NCBI RefSeq assembly: GCF_002973525.1
Contig: NZ_PVEN01000009.1
Coordinates: 62,001 to 126,000, forward strand
Source: Paraburkholderia sp. BL21I4N1
GTDB lineage: Bacteria; Pseudomonadota; Gammaproteobacteria; Burkholderiales; Burkholderiaceae
Reading direction: 5' to 3'
Length of the DNA: 64,000 bases
Made by a program: the position numbers and the translations under genes. A model generated the notes under the pieces. It did not search any database and had not been told where the DNA came from. It was given only the letters and a program-made list of their open reading frames with translations. Shown here in pieces: positions 59,865 through 64,000 of this stretch (positions within the stretch are counted from its first letter, which is position 1; each line of letters opens with the position of its first letter).

Positions 59865-61696
59865 TGCGCCGTCCGTGGCGCCGTGTTCTTTACGTGTTGA
59901 TCTGGCTGACCGCGCTCGCGGCGCCGGCCGGCGCGATCGGCTATCTGCTGTATGCGAACCTGCTGAACCCGCGCACCACCGAGCAATTGACCGGCACGTA
60001 CGACGGCTTCTATTGGGACGCCGCGCAACTGCAAATCGCCTATGCGCGTTTCGAGAATCAGTTGCTGCTGTATCAATCGGGTGTCGACGACGACTATCAG
60101 CGGCTGGTGCTGCGCTATCAGCTGCTGCAATCGAAGCTGCACGTGACGGCCGGTTCGACGCGCCGGCTGACCACGCAACTGACGCTGCTGCAACGCCAGC
60201 TCGACGAAATCCGCTCGCTCGATCAGGTGCTCGCCGATTTCCAACCGGAAGTCGAGGCGTTGCAGACGGACCGCACGCAAGCCAATCAGATCGTCGCCGA
60301 ATTGCGCGAGCACTGGAACGAGGTCAACGATCTCGCGCTGAGCCGCCGCTTCGCCGACGTCGCCGATCGCGAAGCGATGAACCGCGATTTCATCGACAAA
60401 CGCCGCATGCTGTTCGCGGGCGGGCTGGTGCTGCTGTTGCTGTCGGCGGCCGCGACGCTGTTGCTGGTGCTCAACGGCCGGCGCCGTACGCGTCTGATGC
60501 TTCAGCAGCACGCGGCGCTCGACGCGGAGCACCAGGCGAGCCGCGCGGCGCGCGAGGCGAGTCTCGCCAAGGACGCATTCCTCGGCATGATCAGCCACGA
60601 ACTGCGCACGCCCTTGCATGCGATCGTTTCCTCGATCGAACTGCTGGGCTTCAACTATCACTCCGAGGCCGACCGCAAGGTGATCCAGCGGCTCGAAACC
60701 GCGGGACGGCACCTCGAAGCGCAGATGAAAGACCTCACCGACTACGCGCGTCTCGGCGCCGGCAAGCTCGAATTGCGGCATGAGCATTTCGAACCGCGCG
60801 AACTGCTGGCGTCGATCATCGACGAGCATGCCATGTCGGCCGAGGCGCGCGGTCTGCGGCTGGAAAGCGAAGTGAGCGGCATGAGCGGTCTGGTCGATTC
60901 CGATCCGCACCGCATTCGCCAGATCGTCAACAACCTCGTCACCAACGCGATCCGCTATACGGAGAGCGGCACCGTGCGCGTGCAATTGAAGCGGCGGCCG
61001 GCGGTGCTGATTTTCGTCGTCAGCGATACCGGGCCGGGTGTGCCGCATGCGCAGATTCCACTGATCTTTCAGGAGTTCACGCAACTGGACGGCTCGCGCA
61101 CGCGCCGCTTCGAAGGGGCGGGCATGGGGCTGACCATCGTGCAGGGGCTGGTGAAACTATTCGGCGGCACCGTCGACGTGGCGAGCACGGTCGGCGAGGG
61201 CACCACCTTCACCGTGACGATTCCGGTCACGGCGGTCGACGCCGCCGAGCCGCCCGGCACGCCGCCGCACAGCGAACCGGGCGGCGCGCGCCCCTGCGTG
61301 CTGATCGTCGACGACAACCGGCTGATTCGCGAGTCGCTCAGCGAAATGGTCGCGCATATGGAGTTCGACGCGCACGCGGTCGGTAACGCCGACGCCGCGC
61401 TCGCATGGCTCGACGCCCGCCGCTGCGACGTGGTGCTGCTCGATCTGCATATGCCGGAGCGCGACGGCTACACGTTTCTGGCGGACTTCGCGGGGAGGCC
61501 CGGACCGTCGTCGGGCGTGCCGGTGATCGTGGTCAGTGCGTATGCGCCGGAGCCGGCAGCCAGGGGCGAAGCGGGAACAGGGGCGGAGGGCGAAGCCGGC
61601 GCGCAGCCGTTCTTCGAAGCGTTATTAAAGCCGGTACATTACGAAGATCTGCGCAACGCGCTGCAGCGTGCGTTGGCGTCGCGGCATGCGATTTGA
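59834..61696 (+). CDS. Hybrid sensor histidine kinase with receiver domain
   Basis: The product is 620 residues. Two membrane helices (about 15-40 and 190-215) enclose a ~150-residue helical periplasmic domain rich in Gln and Leu. The His box is MISHELRTPLHAI with His255. N (NNLVTNAIRYT), G1 (DTGPGV) and G2 (GAGMGLTIV) boxes follow. The C-terminal receiver has Asp537 in LLDLHMPERDG and Lys in LLKPVH. Its start lies within the preceding periplasmic-protein gene, so both are translated together. Convergent to it lies an HTH-REC regulator. Confidence 0.92.
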   Translation: MADQGTHRRIVRRPWRRVLYVLIWLTALAAPAGAIGYLLYANLLNPRTTEQLTGTYDGFYWDAAQLQIAYARFENQLLLYQSGVDDDYQRLVLRYQLLQSKLHVTAGSTRRLTTQLTLLQRQLDEIRSLDQVLADFQPEVEALQTDRTQANQIVAELREHWNEVNDLALSRRFADVADREAMNRDFIDKRRMLFAGGLVLLLLSAAATLLLVLNGRRRTRLMLQQHAALDAEHQASRAAREASLAKDAFLGMISHELRTPLHAIVSSIELLGFNYHSEADRKVIQRLETAGRHLEAQMKDLTDYARLGAGKLELRHEHFEPRELLASIIDEHAMSAEARGLRLESEVSGMSGLVDSDPHRIRQIVNNLVTNAIRYTESGTVRVQLKRRPAVLIFVVSDTGPGVPHAQIPLIFQEFTQLDGSRTRRFEGAGMGLTIVQGLVKLFGGTVDVASTVGEGTTFTVTIPVTAVDAAEPPGTPPHSEPGGARPCVLIVDDNRLIRESLSEMVAHMEFDAHAVGNADAALAWLDARRCDVVLLDLHMPERDGYTFLADFAGRPGPSSGVPVIVVSAYAPEPAARGEAGTGAEGEAGAQPFFEALLKPVHYEDLRNALQRALASRHAI

Positions 61697-61776
61697 AGCG
61701 GCGCTGCCGGCGCGCGAAGTGGAGGTGGGCATCAACCTGAGCACGCACCTTCAGCCGGCAGGCGGCGCGTTCGGCG

Positions 61777-62631
61777 CTACGGGCGGTTGAGCCGCTTGGA
61801 CAGGTCAGCGACCAGAATCGCCATGCGCGCGGGCTTTTCGTAGCACGCGACGTCGTAATTGCGGATCACCTGGCTGATCTCCGACTCGCTGGCCTTGCCG
61901 GTCAGCAGTTCGCCGGTCAGCACGAAGATCGGCGCGTCCGGGTTTTCCGACGCGCGCACCGCGCGAATCGCCGCCGCCGAAGTCTGCGAGCCGAACAGCC
62001 AGTCGATCACCACGCCGTCGAACACCTGGGTTTGCAGTTGCTCGGTGAAGGCCGCGAGTCCGTAGAACGCGATCGCCGTGAAGCCGCTGCGTTCCAGATA
62101 GTCGCGCAGGTTGTCGGCGCTGGCCCGATCGTCGTCGACCACCGCAATGGCCGGTTTGTCGGTCTCGGCGCGGCGCGGATAGATCTCGATCTTGTGGACT
62201 TCGTACGCGCTTTGATAGAGCGTGCCGTCGTGCCGCGCCACGCGCCATTGACCGAGCCGCGAGTAAGCGACGAATTCCGGACGGCTGCCCGCTTCGAGCG
62301 CGGCGCCCACCCAGGCGGTGCACGCCAGTTCGATCGCACCGATGCTGAAAATGGCTTCCTGGGCGATCGCGCCGACCATGCCCGGATCGAGCGATTGCGC
62401 GCCGAACAGTTGCGCGGCCGGTTCGCCGTACACCTCGGCGACCTTCTTGATCTGCGACAAAGTCCACGGACTGTTGCCGCGCAGTTTGCGGTGCCCCTGG
62501 GAAAAACTCAGATCGAGAATCCGGCACAGCTCCGTGGTTTGCTGGCGTTTGCCGATTCCGTGACGGCTCATCAACTCGCGCACGCGCTCGGCGACTGCGA
62601 TGGAGTCAGGTGAGTGTGTTTCGTTGGCCAT
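61777..62631 (-). CDS. HTH-receiver regulator (BetR-like domain)
   Basis: The product is 284 residues. An N-terminal helix-turn-helix (RVRELMSRHGIGKRQQTTELCRILDLSFSQGHRKLRG) resembles the BetR domain. A central ~80-residue region (AIELACTAWVGAALE ... VHKIEIYPRR) follows, then a C-terminal receiver domain (AIAVVDDDRASADNL, with Asp in VVIDWLFGS and Lys in CYEKPAR). The order, with DNA-binding first and receiver last, is the reverse of standard regulators. It is convergent to the hybrid kinase and its likely partner. The start is MANETH, although the frame is open further up. Confidence 0.82.
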   Translation of the reverse strand: MANETHSPDSIAVAERVRELMSRHGIGKRQQTTELCRILDLSFSQGHRKLRGNSPWTLSQIKKVAEVYGEPAAQLFGAQSLDPGMVGAIAQEAIFSIGAIELACTAWVGAALEAGSRPEFVAYSRLGQWRVARHDGTLYQSAYEVHKIEIYPRRAETDKPAIAVVDDDRASADNLRDYLERSGFTAIAFYGLAAFTEQLQTQVFDGVVIDWLFGSQTSAAAIRAVRASENPDAPIFVLTGELLTGKASESEISQVIRNYDVACYEKPARMAILVADLSKRLNRP

Positions 62632-63050
62632 GCTGCGTGAGAATCCCCGTCTTGAAGGGTGCGGTGGAGTGCGGCCCGACGGGTGCAAAGCGGCCGTGCA
62701 CATTCAGTGTGCATGACCCCGTCCACCCGAGGGACAGCAAATGTACCGTAAAAAGTTTCGCGGTCCGTGTTTTTGTGTGGCCGCCGGAAAGTCCGTCTGC
62801 GCGTGCGTCGAAACGGATCGGTACAGCGGCCATTTTATGCAATTTGAATCAAGTTCATTTTACCGATTAAACCGTTCCGCATCCGTAGAGAAATAACTCG
62901 GATAGCTTCCTTGGCGCGGGATTGCCGTGATCCGAACGGGATCAACCGGGCAAAATTCGCGCGGTCGCGCCGGTTCGCCGGCATGGGGCACGCATGCCAC
63001 TTCCGGCCAATTTATGCCAATTTTCGCCGCACGGGCAGATTTCCATACGT
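62632..63050. other. Intergenic region before the HTH-receiver gene
   Basis: The 419 bases have no credible gene. AT-rich patches at about 62740-62760 and 62820-62880 suggest promoters reading leftwards into the HTH-receiver gene. I see no clear palindrome or terminator after the HipA-type gene. Confidence 0.45.
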
Positions 63051-64000
63051 TTATGTCGCCGGCATTTTCTCGAGCTTGGCCGCCGAGCTTTTCAGGCCTT
63101 TGAAAATCCGCTCGGCAACCTTGGCGGGAAAGCGCTCGGGCAATTCGGCCGCGACCCGCTCGATCACCTCCGGCGTCTGTGCGATCAGGCGCTGGATCAG
63201 CGGTTCGGCGTCGGCGCCGTACGAGCATTTCAGCGCCATGGTGTTGAAGTGACGCCGCTGCACGTCGCGAAACGCGTCGTGTTTGTTGCGCGACCACATG
63301 GCCATGGCGAGCCTGGCCTTGTACCAAGACCACTGGTTCGGGCCGCTGCCTTCCACCGGCCAGATCGACATGACGTCGTAGAGCGGCGTGAGCCGGTACT
63401 GGCCGCCTGGCAGCAGGCGAATGCTGAAGTTCTTGGCGTGGCCGTCCGGCGCGGCCAGCATCCAGAACAGAATCTGGCTGGCGAGCAGCGTTTCGACATC
63501 CTGCGAAGGCGTGACCGATTGCTGCAGGATCCGCGCGAGGTCGAGCACGCCCGGGCCGCCGTCGTTTTCGTATTTGCGATGCGACGGCAAGCCGTAGACC
63601 TGGCAAAAGTCCTCCTGCGGCAGGCGCAGCAGCCACTGTCCGCTCGAATGCGGTTGCCGGTCGAAGCGTTCGACGCTCAGCACCCGCTGCTTGCCGAACG
63701 TCATGATTTCCGTGTTCGCGACCGGCAGTCCGTATGCGCGCAAAATCCGCAGACAGAGCCACTCGTTTTCCACCGAGGTGCTGAGATCGGCAAGCTTGTT
63801 GCCGACCAGTCCGAGCGGCAGCTTGAAAATATGCGTGGTGGGCGTGGCGCCATGCGGGCGCTGCCATTTGCCGTCGTGCCAGAGCAGGGCGGTTTTCTCC
63901 TGCGCGCCGGCGAGCGAAATGCGGAAGTCGTCGGTTTCGTCTGCGGCGCCGGGTGCCGGGTTGGCTACCGTGCGCGCCAGCATGGCCTCGATCTCGGCGT
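63051..64000 (-). CDS. HipA-type serine/threonine kinase (partial, N-terminus outside window)
   Basis: The visible 316 or so residues are the C-terminal part of a HipA-family toxin kinase, which in E. coli is ~440 residues. Motifs are FRISLAGAQEKTALL, THIFKLP, NEWLCLRILRAYGLPVA, LSVERFDR, RLPQEDFCQ, the catalytic APDGHAKNFSI and the metal-binding TPLYDVMSIWP. The frame continues to the window edge without a stop (AEIEAM before the first Met at 63983), so the gene starts further right. The antitoxin HipB would normally lie just upstream, beyond the window. Confidence 0.9.
   Translation of the reverse strand, partial: AEIEAMLARTVANPAPGAADETDDFRISLAGAQEKTALLWHDGKWQRPHGATPTTHIFKLPLGLVGNKLADLSTSVENEWLCLRILRAYGLPVANTEIMTFGKQRVLSVERFDRQPHSSGQWLLRLPQEDFCQVYGLPSHRKYENDGGPGVLDLARILQQSVTPSQDVETLLASQILFWMLAAPDGHAKNFSIRLLPGGQYRLTPLYDVMSIWPVEGSGPNQWSWYKARLAMAMWSRNKHDAFRDVQRRHFNTMALKCSYGADAEPLIQRLIAQTPEVIERVAAELPERFPAKVAERIFKGLKSSAAKLEKMPAT

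Noticed and set aside
1..64000. tRNA, rRNA, CRISPR arrays, insertion sequences or prophage genes
   Set aside because: I looked for cloverleaf-like segments, regular short repeats, transposase motifs and phage structural genes and found none that I could support.

Overview
The window looks like a chromosomal segment of a Paraburkholderia/Burkholderia-type betaproteobacterium. This is judged from the high GC content and GC-ending codons, a Burkholderia-style trimeric porin (start MKKALA, mature end QSSVTLYG), a short-Q-loop bd oxidase, TAXI and DctP TRAP receptors, a MocR regulator, and the general mix of catabolic operons. I see no rRNA, tRNA, insertion sequence, phage gene or CRISPR array.

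Layout. 0-6 kb: a hybrid sensor kinase and a convergent LuxR-type response regulator, then a cyanide-insensitive-type bd oxidase operon (cydA, cydB, DUF2474 protein) with a perfect FNR/ANR box upstream. 6-11 kb: an acyl-CoA catabolic set (class III CoA-transferase, CitMHS-family carrier, acyl-CoA dehydrogenase, IclR regulator) of unknown substrate. 11-12.7 kb: a chloroperoxidase-like hydrolase and a DUF2867 protein.

12.7-33.5 kb is the centrepiece: a uronic-acid/pectin island. It holds a secreted GH28 polygalacturonase, ExuT- and GudP-type MFS carriers, a DctPQM TRAP transporter and a porin. It also encodes the whole oxidative route galacturonate -> galactarolactone (two Udh paralogues) -> galactarate (SMP-30 lactonase) -> 5-dehydro-4-deoxyglucarate (GarD). 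From there two alternative exits are present: KdgD plus a ketoglutarate-semialdehyde dehydrogenase to 2-oxoglutarate, and GarL plus GarR to pyruvate and glycerate. A GntR/FadR-family regulator sits in the middle. I find a recurrent operator-like motif (core TACG-N4-CGTA) in the promoter regions of at least five transcription units of the island, in two cases on top of the predicted -10 element. This defines a candidate regulon. Terminators after dctP and after kdgD probably lower expression of the downstream permease genes.

33.5-45 kb: a small tautomerase / class II aldolase / urea-transporter cluster; a glycolipid-binding-fold protein; a four-gene operon (Baeyer-Villiger monooxygenase, SDR, ferritin-like 'metal-dependent hydrolase', alpha/beta hydrolase) behind a perfect TetR-type palindrome; an orphan SsuA-like binding protein; a MerR regulator; a secreted metzincin-like protease; and a GNAT acetyltransferase. 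45-56 kb: an RpiR regulator broken by one in-frame stop, an EamA exporter divergent from a MocR regulator, an orphan TAXI receptor, a zinc-ribbon membrane protein, a DHA2 drug exporter with a divergent TetR regulator, a single-domain response regulator, Zur and a GST. 56-64 kb: a NERD-domain SF1 helicase facing a PRTase-HAD fusion, a periplasmic molybdopterin-fold protein overlapping a hybrid histidine kinase, an HTH-REC regulator, and a HipA-type kinase cut by the window edge.

All assignments come from reading translated sequence and motifs. No database search was run.
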